Below are positions 14,526 to 22,424 of a stretch of 39,441 nucleotides of DNA, in pieces. The position numbers were made by a program, and so were the translations under genes. This DNA is from CAYFMH01 sp964344775 (GTDB lineage Bacteria > Patescibacteriota > Gracilibacteria > UBA4473): NCBI GenBank assembly GCA_964344775.1, contig CAYFOO010000007.1, forward strand, positions 1 through 39,441, in the 5' to 3' direction. Below the pieces are notes generated by a model. The model saw nothing but the letters and a program-made list of their open reading frames with translations, had not been told where the DNA came from and made no database searches. Every line of letters begins with the position of its first letter. Positions within the stretch are counted from its first letter, which is position 1.

Positions 14526-15043
14526 GATCAAATCATTACGTTTTTATCGATGGCCAAAATCTTTACCTTTCTCTAAAATCAAAAGGATGGAGCATCGACT
14601 ATTCTAAATTCAGACGATATTTAAGCGAAAAATACTCCATCACAAAAGCTTTTTATTTCATAGGCGAGGATCGAAGTCAACAAGTAGTTTATGACTCACT
14701 CAAAAAAGCAGGATTTGAAGTCGTTTTCAAAAAATTAGTGGAATACAAAAAACGAATAAATGGCAAAATTCAAACTTTTCAAAAAGGTAATATCGATAGT
14801 GATTTAATCATGCGAGTGGTTCGAGAAGTTGAAAAAGATAATTTTGATAAAGCTATGCTTATCAGCGGAGACGGAGATTTTTTACCACTTTTGGATTGGC
14901 TGGATGAAAAAGAAAAACTTTTTAAAATTGGTATTCCAAGTATAAAAGATAAATCTCACCTGCTCGATAAATATCAACAATATTTCTTCTTTTTAGAATT
15001 TCTGAAAAATAAAATTGCGTATGAAAAAAGAAAACGGACTTGA
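14522..15043 (+). CDS. NYN (LabA/DUF88, PIN-like) domain nuclease, second copy
   Basis: A 173-aa NYN-domain protein, distant from the first copy but with the same catalytic layout: VFIDGQNLY (Asp10, Asn13), QKGNIDSDLIMRVV (Asp92, Asp94) and LISGDGDFLPLLDWL (Asp117, Asp119). It is a likely metal-dependent RNase. It starts inside the TGA of a truncated trpD 5' copy and is followed by the intact trpD 91 bases later, so it sits between two copies of the same ~52-bp sequence. Outer-stem inverted repeats surround its 3' end (15031-15074). The arrangement points to insertion as a small cargo unit. Confidence 0.85.
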   Translation: MRSNHYVFIDGQNLYLSLKSKGWSIDYSKFRRYLSEKYSITKAFYFIGEDRSQQVVYDSLKKAGFEVVFKKLVEYKKRINGKIQTFQKGNIDSDLIMRVVREVEKDNFDKAMLISGDGDFLPLLDWLDEKEKLFKIGIPSIKDKSHLLDKYQQYFFFLEFLKNKIAYEKRKRT

Positions 15044-15074
15044 TAGAAGACGAGACATCTACCACATCCGTTTT
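15031..15074. repeat. Long-loop hairpin at the end of the second NYN gene
   Basis: AAAACGGA (15031-15038) pairs perfectly with TCCGTTTT (15067-15074), with a smaller TAGA/TCTA stem inside. The left arm is in the last NYN codons and the right arm is beyond the stop. It could be a transcript-end structure or the edge of the inserted unit. Confidence 0.55.
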
Positions 15075-15134
15075 GCATGATTACTGGCGACAGTGTATCA
15101 CCAAGATATAAAAAAGTCAAAATTTTAACTAAAA

Positions 15135-17624
15135 ATGTACCAAACCATCGTTCAAAAACTCACCGATAAAAAATTGCTCAATCAAAAAGAGATTCAATTC
15201 TTCCTGTCCGAGAGCATCGCCGAACACCTCACCGATGAACAAAAAGGCGAGATTCTGGTTCTTTTTCAAGAAAAAGGCGTCCAACCAGAAGAATTATCAA
15301 TCTTTGCGGATCTGCTCCTGGCTGAATTACCGACGGATTTAAATCTCCCTGAGGCTGTTGATATTTGCGGCACCGGAGGATCTGGTCTGATCCGAATTAA
15401 CACTTCTACGATCTCAGCCTTCATCCTCGCCGCCTGCGATATCAAAATCGCCAAACACGGAAACAAAGCTGCCTCCGGACGATTTGGCAGCTTCGACCTG
15501 CTGGAGAATATGGGCATCAATATCGACACAAAACCAGAAATCCTCTCTTATGCTTTTTGGAAAGAAAATCTGGCCTTCCTCTTCGCTCGATCATTCCATC
15601 CCGTGATGAAACACTTCGTAAAAGTGAGACAAGAACTTGGACAACCAACATTGTTTAACACCCTTGGCCCCCTCATCAGCCCGGTAAATGCCAAATATCA
15701 AATCATCGGAACGGCCTTCGAAGACAAAATGGAACTCATCGCCGAAACGGCACAGAAACTCGGAAAAGAAAAAGTAATGGTCGTACGAGGATCTGATGGG
15801 CTCGATGAGATCACTCTCACCGGACCGACCCAAATCATTGAGATCGTAAAGACGTCCCAGCGGGGCGTCTCCACAGAGACAAAATTAAAAAAATATGAAG
15901 TCACTCCTGCCGACTTTGGCCTTAAGCCCTGTGCTTTTGAAGAAATCGCTGGTGGGGACGCAAAATTTAACACAAAAATCGCTGAATCAATCCTCCGGGG
16001 GGAGTGCAAAACCAGACATCTCGATTTGGTTTTGATAAACGCTGCCGCAATACTCAAAATGATGGACAAAGTAAAAACCTGGAAAGAGGGATATCAAATA
16101 GCAAAAGAAGCAATCAAATCAGGAAAAGCCTACCAAAAGTTTGAAGCCTACCGGGATATCAGCACCAATGAAGGAAAATTGTATGAGATTACGGGGAATA
16201 AGTATCAGGAACTTGTTTCACAGAAGGAAGAAGGAAGAAGTAAGAAGCAAAGGAAACAAAACAAAATTGTTAACCCCGTACTTCAGTGCGGGGGGCCCCG
16301 AGAATTCGGGGACAGAGACAACAAGCAGATTAGTAATACTCATCAATCCTCTCAAGCACAGACTCCACCAAGCTTCAAAAAAGCTCTCGAAAAACCTGGC
16401 CTCAATATCATCTGTGAAATCAAAAAACACTCTCCCAGCCAAGGAAAGTTGGGCCCAGAAGATGCTGATGTGGTGAAAATCGCAAAATTGTATGAAGAAG
16501 CCGGAGCCTCGGCTATTTCTGTTTTGACGGATAAGAAGTACTTCGGTGGTACTCTCAAAGATATGCAAAAAGTTACCAAAGCAGTCGATATCCCCGTACT
16601 GAGAAAAGACTTCATCATCGATGCATCACAGATTTATGAAGCAGCAAGTGCAGGAGCTTCGGCCATTCTTTTGATTGCGGCGGTTTTGGAAACAGAAAAA
16701 ATTGAAGAATTTATCAGTTTAGCGGATAAGCTCGGTCTAGATTGCCTGGTGGAAGTGCATACAGAAGCAGAACTTGAGAAAGTGCTCCAAACAAAAGCTC
16801 AAATTATCGGCATCAACAATCGAGATCTCAAAACACTCAAAATTGACCTGAAAAACACAGAAATTTTAGCCCCACACATTCCATCTGATAAAATTATTAT
16901 TTCCGAAAGCGGGATCGAATCGACAGAAGACATTAAAAAATTACCACGCAAAATTAATGGTATTTTGGTTGGCACCAGCTTCATGCGAGTGCAGGATGAA
17001 AACATAAAAATGAGGTCTATCCGATCTTTTAAAAACGCTAAAAAAATCTTCAAGGCCTGTGGAATCAGAAAAGTGAAAGATGCCGAATTTTGTGAGATGG
17101 AAAATGTGGATATGATCGGTCTCAACTTTGTCCCCACAAGTAAGCGATGTATTGATGAAAAACTAGCTGAAAAAATTCGAAAAAAATGCATCCGAACCAA
17201 GGTAGTCGGTGTTTTTCAAAATCAAAGTTTAAGTTTCATCAACAAAACAGCAAAAAATTTAAATCTGGATTTCATCCAGCTCGCAGGCGAGGGAGACCTC
17301 GATTTTATCAAAAAATGTACCCGTCCCGTGATCAAAACGATCAAACTACAAACCGAAAAAGACATCAAAATAGCCAAAAAAATCTTTCCACATTGTGCCT
17401 TCATTATCTTTGATGGAAAGGTTCCAGGGAGTGGAGAACTGAGTCCGTACGAGATGTTAAAAAATGTGGATTTTCCATATCTTTTGGCGGGAGGAATCAC
17501 GACAGACAACGTAGTAGAAATCAAAAAAGAAATAGATCCATGGGGATTTGATACAGCTTCTGGGATAGAGAAAGGTGGGAAAGTATCTCTGCAAAAAATC
17601 AGAAAATTTTTGGAACTTTTTTAG
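15135..17624 (+). CDS. trpDCF: Trifunctional TrpD-TrpC-TrpF fusion
   Basis: An 829-aa fusion of three tryptophan enzymes. Residues 1-370 are anthranilate phosphoribosyltransferase (CGTGGSG, NTST, KHGNKAASGRFGSFDLLENMG, RGSDGLDE). Residues ~409-620 are indole-3-glycerol phosphate synthase (CEIKKHSPSQG with Glu/Lys, LRKDFI, VEVH, INNRDL, SESGI). Residues ~636-829 are phosphoribosylanthranilate isomerase (KACGIRKVKDAEF, IGLNFVPTSKR, VPGSGE, LAGGITTDNV, FDTASGIEKGG). In the isomerase the usual QLHG motif reads QLAG. The synthase lacks its normal N-terminal helix and the ~45 residues before CEIKK. A Lys/Arg/Gln-rich linker (370-408) replaces them, and its DNA carries two GC-rich palindromes. TrpC-TrpF fusions are known; adding TrpD in front is unusual. 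Confidence 0.93.
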   Translation: MYQTIVQKLTDKKLLNQKEIQFFLSESIAEHLTDEQKGEILVLFQEKGVQPEELSIFADLLLAELPTDLNLPEAVDICGTGGSGLIRINTSTISAFILAACDIKIAKHGNKAASGRFGSFDLLENMGINIDTKPEILSYAFWKENLAFLFARSFHPVMKHFVKVRQELGQPTLFNTLGPLISPVNAKYQIIGTAFEDKMELIAETAQKLGKEKVMVVRGSDGLDEITLTGPTQIIEIVKTSQRGVSTETKLKKYEVTPADFGLKPCAFEEIAGGDAKFNTKIAESILRGECKTRHLDLVLINAAAILKMMDKVKTWKEGYQIAKEAIKSGKAYQKFEAYRDISTNEGKLYEITGNKYQELVSQKEEGRSKKQRKQNKIVNPVLQCGGPREFGDRDNKQISNTHQSSQAQTPPSFKKALEKPGLNIICEIKKHSPSQGKLGPEDADVVKIAKLYEEAGASAISVLTDKKYFGGTLKDMQKVTKAVDIPVLRKDFIIDASQIYEAASAGASAILLIAAVLETEKIEEFISLADKLGLDCLVEVHTEAELEKVLQTKAQIIGINNRDLKTLKIDLKNTEILAPHIPSDKIIISESGIESTEDIKKLPRKINGILVGTSFMRVQDENIKMRSIRSFKNAKKIFKACGIRKVKDAEFCEMENVDMIGLNFVPTSKRCIDEKLAEKIRKKCIRTKVVGVFQNQSLSFINKTAKNLNLDFIQLAGEGDLDFIKKCTRPVIKTIKLQTEKDIKIAKKIFPHCAFIIFDGKVPGSGELSPYEMLKNVDFPYLLAGGITTDNVVEIKKEIDPWGFDTASGIEKGGKVSLQKIRKFLELF
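16273..16316. repeat. Two adjacent GC-rich palindromes in the TrpD-TrpC linker
   Basis: CCCCGTAC with GTGCGGGG (8-bp stem including one G-T, TTCA loop) is followed within a few bases by CCCCGA with TCGGGG (6-bp stem, GAAT loop). They lie in frame and encode roughly VLQCGGPREFGD. Such a double hairpin looks like intergenic or mobile palindrome DNA that became coding. Confidence 0.7.
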
Positions 17625-17631
17625 AATTAGA

Positions 17632-18552
17632 ATGTTAAAAATCATAGAAAGAAATTTTGGAATCGTGTTATTGATAGCCGGATTGGTTGGTTATTTTTTC
17701 CCAATAGTTTTTCTGCCTTTCAAGAATTTTGCTGCTGAATTATTAATGTTTGCTTTGTTTTTGGGATTCCTGAAAATAGATTTTTCTGAAATTACACATT
17801 TGAAAGCAAACTGGGAGAAAATGATTTTTTGGGTAATAATTTCCCTCTTTCTTTTCCCGCTTTTTTTCTATTTTATTTCAATCCCTTTCGATGAAAATTT
17901 AAGAATGGGACTGTTTTTATTGGCAGCAATTTCTTCTGCTGTTATGGGACCTTTGATAGCCAGCATTTTGAATTTAAAAATCATGTGGGCCACTGTTTTT
18001 GTGGTGCTTACTTCTTTTTTAATCCCATTTTCTCTTCCTTTTCTCGTAAAATTAGGTTTTGGAATGGTGGTTGAAATAAGCCCTTTTTCGATTCTTTTAT
18101 TCCTCTGTAAAATGGTTTTTATTCCCGCTGGATTAGCTTTTTTATTTCGAAGATGTGGAAAAACAATTACTGAAGAACTAAAAAATAATTCTGGATTTTT
18201 GGGTACTATTGGAATGGTTGTTTTTTTAGGAACTGTTATTGCAGATAACCAGAAACAATTATCAGAAAATTTACTTTCTCTTTTTTCTTTGTGGGCTTTA
18301 ATTGCTATTTCTCTTCTTTTTCTGGCTCGTTTCTGTATCGGCTATTTTCTTCCAGCAAAAGACATTAAAGAAAAACTCACTAATTCTCTTATTTTCGGGA
18401 ATATGAATAATGGATTAGCTATCATATTAGCAGCTCAGTTTTTTGCTCCTCAAGTTTTATTGGTTACCTTGCTTTCAGAGATTCCTTGGGTTTTGGCTCA
18501 ACCCATTTTTTCTGGCTTTGCTCGAAAAAAACTTCTAAATTCTAAAAACTAA
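17632..18552 (+). CDS. SBF/BASS-like membrane transporter
   Basis: A 306-aa, very hydrophobic protein with about nine to ten transmembrane segments from the N-terminus (FGIVLLIAGLVGYFFPIVF) to the C-terminus. The overall length and layout, LLAAISSAVMGPLIASIL and the late NSLIFGNMNNGLAIILAAQFF segment (resembling the N-x-G-L-A-x-x-x-A crossover motif) resemble the bile acid:sodium symporter (SBF/BASS) superfamily. The start is the ATG at 17632, seven bases after the trpDCF stop; the upstream open frame belongs to trpDCF. Being embedded before trpB, it may move tryptophan, indole or another aromatic acid. The substrate is inference. Confidence 0.65.
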   Translation: MLKIIERNFGIVLLIAGLVGYFFPIVFLPFKNFAAELLMFALFLGFLKIDFSEITHLKANWEKMIFWVIISLFLFPLFFYFISIPFDENLRMGLFLLAAISSAVMGPLIASILNLKIMWATVFVVLTSFLIPFSLPFLVKLGFGMVVEISPFSILLFLCKMVFIPAGLAFLFRRCGKTITEELKNNSGFLGTIGMVVFLGTVIADNQKQLSENLLSLFSLWALIAISLLFLARFCIGYFLPAKDIKEKLTNSLIFGNMNNGLAIILAAQFFAPQVLLVTLLSEIPWVLAQPIFSGFARKKLLNSKN

Positions 18553-18559
18553 ATTTTCA

Positions 18560-19810
18560 ATGTCGCTCAAAAAAGACCTTTTCGATCTCGAAACAGGACA
18601 CTTCGGCACCTACGGCGGTCGGTATGTTCCAGAAATGCTCGTACCCATCATGGATGAGTTGCGAGATGCATTTATCCAGTATTACCAAGATCCAGATTTC
18701 TTGGCCGAGCTACAAGATCTATATGAGAATTATTCTGGGCGACCAACGCCGCTTTATTTCTGCAAAAATCTCACAGAAAAATTGGGGGGGGCCAAAATTT
18801 ATCTCAAAAATGAAGGACTGAACCACACCGGAGCCCATAAAATTAATCACTGTCTCGGACAAGGGTTGCTCGCCAAAAGAACGGGGAAGAAGCGAATTAT
18901 TGCCGAAACTGGTGCTGGACAGCACGGTTTAGCAACTGCCACGATTTGTGCGAAATTGGGACTCGAATGCATCGTGTACATGGGACAAAAGGATTACAAC
19001 CGGCAACGACCAAATGTCTTCTGGATGGAACAACTCGGAGCAACGGTAATTCCCGTTACCGAGGGCGGTCAAGTACTTCGTGATGCAATCAATGCCGCAC
19101 TCAAAGATTTACTCGCTCATCCAACCGATACCCATTACCTTCTGGGGACAGTCTGTGGGCCACATCCCTATCCAGTAATGAATACTTTCTTTCAAGCGAT
19201 TGTGGGGAAAGAAGTACGAACGCAGCTTCAGAATTTCGAAGGAAAATTGCCGGACTATCTGGTTGCTTGTGTGGGAGGAGGGAGCAACGCGATGGGGCTT
19301 TTTTATGAATTTCTTGACGATGAATCCGTACAGATGATCGGCGTGGAAGCCGGTGGACGAGGCATCACCGAAACCGAGGAGAAATGTGATCACGCGGCCA
19401 GAATGCAAACCGGGCGAGCCGGGATTTCTGAAGGCATGAAGAGCTATTTCCTCGAAGACAGCGAGGGGCAGATCAAAAACACGCACAGTATTTCTGCTGG
19501 TTTAGATTATTCGGGCGTGGGTCCACAGCATGTGTATTTGCACGAAATTGGTCGAGTAAAATACGTCTACGCTCAGGATGAGGAAGTGATGGATGCTTAC
19601 AAAATGCTGGCCAAAACCGAAGGAATCTTTGCCGCGATGGAATCCACACACGCCCTTGTAGAAGTGATCAAATTGGCTCCAAAATTGGATAAAGAGAAAA
19701 TCATTGTTTTCAACTGTTCCGGTCGTGGAGACAAGGATCTTTTTATCACCGCTCCGATGCTGGACGAAGAAAAATTTACAAACTTCCTAAAAACTAAAGT
19801 AAAAATTTGA
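18560..19810 (+). CDS. trpB: Tryptophan synthase beta chain
   Basis: A 416-aa PLP enzyme joining indole and serine to give tryptophan. It has GTYGGRYVPEMLVP at the N-terminus, the PLP Lys94 in NHTGAHKINHCLGQ, AETGAGQHGLATA, VYMGQKDYNRQRPNVFWMEQLGA, GPHPYPVMNTFFQAIVGKE, the phosphate-binding GGGSNAMG loop, and the C-terminal CSGRGDKD Ser/Gly motif. It is the TrpB1-type enzyme that works with TrpA. It follows the SBF gene by seven bases, and trpA is two genes downstream rather than adjacent. The stop is TGA, immediately followed by gaagctt-type repeats. Confidence 0.97.
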   Translation: MSLKKDLFDLETGHFGTYGGRYVPEMLVPIMDELRDAFIQYYQDPDFLAELQDLYENYSGRPTPLYFCKNLTEKLGGAKIYLKNEGLNHTGAHKINHCLGQGLLAKRTGKKRIIAETGAGQHGLATATICAKLGLECIVYMGQKDYNRQRPNVFWMEQLGATVIPVTEGGQVLRDAINAALKDLLAHPTDTHYLLGTVCGPHPYPVMNTFFQAIVGKEVRTQLQNFEGKLPDYLVACVGGGSNAMGLFYEFLDDESVQMIGVEAGGRGITETEEKCDHAARMQTGRAGISEGMKSYFLEDSEGQIKNTHSISAGLDYSGVGPQHVYLHEIGRVKYVYAQDEEVMDAYKMLAKTEGIFAAMESTHALVEVIKLAPKLDKEKIIVFNCSGRGDKDLFITAPMLDEEKFTNFLKTKVKI

Positions 19811-19845
19811 AGCTTGAAGCTCGAATTTAGAATAAAGCAAAAAAC

Positions 19846-20271
19846 ATGGAAAAAATAAAATCATTTACAGACTTAATTACTTGGAAAGAAGGTCATAAAT
19901 TAGTACTTATGATTTATAAATTAACAAAAACCTTCCCAAAAGAAGAAATATTTGGGCTAAGGAGCCAAATGCAAAGGGCGGCTGTGTCAGTAACGTCAAA
20001 CATTGCCGAAGGATTTAGCCGGAGATCTTACAAAGAAAAAGCACAATTTTATTCCATGGCTTGTGGTTCCCTGACTGAACTTCAAAACCAACTAATTATT
20101 GCAAAAGATATAGATTATTTAGAACTAGATAAATTTAAATCTATTTTTAAGCAGTCTCAGAACGTCCATATGTTATTGAACGCCCTCATCGCAAGTACAA
20201 AAAAATCCCAAAATTCAAGTTCCAAAATTCAAGCTTCTTCAGATCAAAAAACAAAGAAAGAAAAAATTTAA
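19846..20271 (+). CDS. Four-helix bundle protein (23S rRNA intervening-sequence type)
   Basis: A 141-aa protein of the S23/IVP four-helix-bundle family. Signature blocks: FTDLITWKEGHKLVLMIYKLTKTFPKEE, FGLRSQMQRAAVSVTSNIAEGFSRRS, KAQFYSMACGSLTELQNQLIIAKD. In the database tradition these are named after genes found inside 23S rRNA intervening sequences, but they occur widely as solitary genes of unknown role. Here it separates trpB from trpA, whose products form one complex. The tail (SQNSSSKIQASSDQKTKKEKI) is encoded by ttcaagt-type repeats (20205-20240), as in the intergenic DNA, so the C-terminus may be repeat-derived. Confidence 0.85.
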   Translation: MEKIKSFTDLITWKEGHKLVLMIYKLTKTFPKEEIFGLRSQMQRAAVSVTSNIAEGFSRRSYKEKAQFYSMACGSLTELQNQLIIAKDIDYLELDKFKSIFKQSQNVHMLLNALIASTKKSQNSSSKIQASSDQKTKKEKI

Positions 20272-20294
20272 TATTACCTATTTCTCCTAGAAAA

Positions 20295-21032
20295 ATGAAA
20301 CGAGACTTTAAATTAATGACACACATTGTAGCCGGCTATCCCAGTTTGGCTGAATCAGAGCAAATTACTGAAACCATGCTCGAGACCGGCGTAAATTTTA
20401 TCGAAATTCAAATTCCTTTTTCTGATCCGATCGGGGATGGCCCGACGATTACGGAAGCTTGTCGGGATGCGATTGAATCTGGGATCAAAGTAGAAGATTG
20501 TTTTGCCCTTATGGAACGCCTGCAAAAAAAGGCCCAAATTCCTCTACTTTTTATGACGTACTACAACATCATTTTTAATTATGGGGTGGAGGATTTTTGT
20601 AAAAAGTGTGCAGATTTAAATGTGTACGGATTGATTGTTCCAGATATGCCATTTGACGAAGAAAAAGAGGAGCATTTTTTGGAAAACTGCCAGAAGTATA
20701 ATTTAAAACCTATCCAAATCGTCTCTCCGATTACTCCAGAAGATCGGCTAAAAAAGATTGGAGAGATGGCCGAAGGATTCGTGTACTGTGTGGCTGGATT
20801 TGGGACCACGGGAACCAAACAAAACAAGATGGAGAATGTGGAATCTTACCTGGATCGGGTACGAAAATATGTAAAGGTGCCAATTTCGCTCGGGTTTGGC
20901 ATTGGCTCAAAAGAAGAGATCGAAGAAGCAGGTCGCGTAGCGGATATCGTGGTAATTGGAAGTGCGATTATAAAGATGTACCAAGAGGACAAAGATTTAA
21001 AAGAAATTAAAAATCTATTAACTTTTGGTTAA
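20295..21032 (+). CDS. trpA: Tryptophan synthase alpha chain
   Basis: A 245-aa TIM-barrel lyase splitting indole-3-glycerol phosphate into indole and glyceraldehyde 3-phosphate. Catalytic Glu37 lies in FIEIQIPFSDP and Asp48 in SDPIGDGP. Further blocks are FMTYYNIIFNYG, GLIVPDMPFDE, QIVSPITPEDRL, VYCVAGFGTTG, and the phosphate site SLGFGIGSKEE with VVIGSAII. The start gives an N-terminus ~10 residues shorter than the common family length, still complete for the barrel. It is the last gene of the trp operon and overlaps the convergent leuD by 15 bases. Confidence 0.96.
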   Translation: MKRDFKLMTHIVAGYPSLAESEQITETMLETGVNFIEIQIPFSDPIGDGPTITEACRDAIESGIKVEDCFALMERLQKKAQIPLLFMTYYNIIFNYGVEDFCKKCADLNVYGLIVPDMPFDEEKEEHFLENCQKYNLKPIQIVSPITPEDRLKKIGEMAEGFVYCVAGFGTTGTKQNKMENVESYLDRVRKYVKVPISLGFGIGSKEEIEEAGRVADIVVIGSAIIKMYQEDKDLKEIKNLLTFG

Positions 21033-21563
21033 AACAAATTCCTTAATTTCTGGCAAAAATCCCAACAAATAATCCAAATCAGATAAATTTTCGAGCAGTC
21101 GTTTTTTAGAGAAATTAGAAATCTTAAAATGATATTCCTTTCCTTCACTATCAACCACTTTTTGGTTTTCTAAATCTACGGTTAAATTATCTCCAGAAGC
21201 TAAAAAATGTTGCACGACTTCTTCGGATAAAACAATGGGCAAAATCCCATTTTTCTCCGCATTTCCTCGGAAAATATCTGCAAATTCTGAAGCGATGATT
21301 ACATCGATCCCGGCATCTTTGAGAGCCCATGGAGCATGTTCTCGAGATGATCCACAACCAAAGTTTTTTCCGGCCACCAAGATTCTTTGTCCCTCAAACT
21401 TGGGGAAATTGGGATCTGTTTTTCGCAAATTTATAAAAACATGTTGGCCGAGTCCTTCTCGTTCAGTCGTTTTGAGAAATTCTGCTGGAATAATCAGATC
21501 TGTATCGATGTCCTTTTGAGGCAAGCAGATAATTGGTGAAGTAAAACGGTCAAAATTGTTCAT
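21018..21563 (-). CDS. leuD: 3-isopropylmalate dehydratase small subunit
   Basis: A 181-aa swivel-domain subunit of the isopropylmalate isomerase (leucine synthesis) or a homoaconitase-like enzyme. Diagnostic motifs are DIDTDLIIPAEFL near the N-terminus, GKNFGCGSSREHAPWAL (64-80), and IIASEFADIFRGNAEKNGILPIVL. It requires the iron-sulfur LeuC subunit, which is not in the window. No other leucine genes are present, so the pathway must be completed elsewhere or the protein serves another aconitase-family reaction. It converges with trpA. Upstream is an AT-rich repeat shared with the lexA leader. Confidence 0.93.
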   Translation of the reverse strand: MNNFDRFTSPIICLPQKDIDTDLIIPAEFLKTTEREGLGQHVFINLRKTDPNFPKFEGQRILVAGKNFGCGSSREHAPWALKDAGIDVIIASEFADIFRGNAEKNGILPIVLSEEVVQHFLASGDNLTVDLENQKVVDSEGKEYHFKISNFSKKRLLENLSDLDYLLGFLPEIKEFVLTKS

Positions 21564-21573
21564 GTGAAATTTT

Positions 21574-21690
21574 GTAATTTTTAATTTTATAATTTTTAAA
21601 TAAATCTTAATTTTTAATTTCTAAAAAATTGTTTTTCATAGGTTTAAAAATTTGAATTTAAAAATTATTTACAAAATTAAAAATTGGAAA
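21574..21690. repeat. AT-rich dispersed repeat, copy A (leuD/sod gap)
   Basis: About 115 bp closely similar to 24132-24255, with shared cores such as aaataaatcttaattttta and ttaaaaattatttacaaaat. Its two ends are also inverted copies of each other (tttgtaa...ttacaaa), so it can fold back. Confidence 0.7.
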
Positions 21691-21698
21691 TCAAAAAT

Positions 21699-22286
21699 TC
21701 AAGCTAAAACCTTTTCAAAATTTTCTGCGACGTTGTTCCAGTTTACGATGTGCCAGAAATTCTCGAGCCATTCAGGTCGTCGGTTTTGATACTTCAAGTA
21801 ATAAGCATGCTCCCAAACATCACAAACCAAGATCGGTTCTACGCCAAAAACCGCTAAATCCTGATGTTTTTCCACTTGATGGATCATGAGGGACTGATCT
21901 TCTTTTCGCACTCCCAGGATGGCCCACCCGCTTCCTTCTACTTGTACCGCCGCAGCCGTAAATTGTTTTTTTAGATTTTCTACATCTCCAAAATCCTTTT
22001 TGATTTGAGAAGCAAGTGGGTCATCGATATCTCCCTCGGCCCCTTCGCCTTTTGGGGCTAAGTTCTCCCAGAACATCGTATGAAAAAAATGTCCTGATCC
22101 ATGAAAAGCGAGATCTTTTAGCACCGCTTTGGAGGCTCCTTCTTTTTTGAGTTTTTCTTCAGCGGCATTGAATCCATCCACGTAGCCTTTGTGATGGATG
22201 TCGTGATGGAGCTTCACCGTTTGTTCGTCCATGTAGGGTTCGAGAGCATCATGATCGTATGGAAGAGAGGGAAGTGTGTGAGTCAT
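21699..22286 (-). CDS. Iron/manganese superoxide dismutase
   Basis: A 195-aa Fe/Mn superoxide dismutase, detoxifying superoxide in the cytoplasm. Metal ligands are His27 (KLHHDIHHKGYV), His69 (GSGHFFHTMFWENL), and the Asp and His of VCDVWEHAYY. The N-terminus LPSLPYDHDALEPYMD and the QVEGSGWAIL segment are canonical. The AFHGSGHFFH form, rather than AFNxGGHxNH, is a known variant. Iron versus manganese cannot be told. No signal peptide. It sits in the same orientation as leuD, separated by repeat A, with its own start after an AT-rich spacer. Confidence 0.96.
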   Translation of the reverse strand: MTHTLPSLPYDHDALEPYMDEQTVKLHHDIHHKGYVDGFNAAEEKLKKEGASKAVLKDLAFHGSGHFFHTMFWENLAPKGEGAEGDIDDPLASQIKKDFGDVENLKKQFTAAAVQVEGSGWAILGVRKEDQSLMIHQVEKHQDLAVFGVEPILVCDVWEHAYYLKYQNRRPEWLENFWHIVNWNNVAENFEKVLA

Positions 22287-22370
22287 TTTTAGAAGATTAA
22301 AAAGTACGACAAAGAATTAACGAAATTGAGTTTTTATTTCAAGTTTTTTGGAATCTTAAAAATCAGAAAA

Positions 22371-22399
22371 TTGACATGATGATAAATTCATGATATAGA
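22371..22399 (+). promoter_or_regulatory. Promoter of the 22425 gene
   Basis: TTGACA (22371-22376), a 17-bp spacer and TATAGA (22394-22399), 25 bp before the start codon. Confidence 0.7.
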
Positions 22400-22424
22400 C
22401 TTGGTATTATTTAATCTTTTAAAA

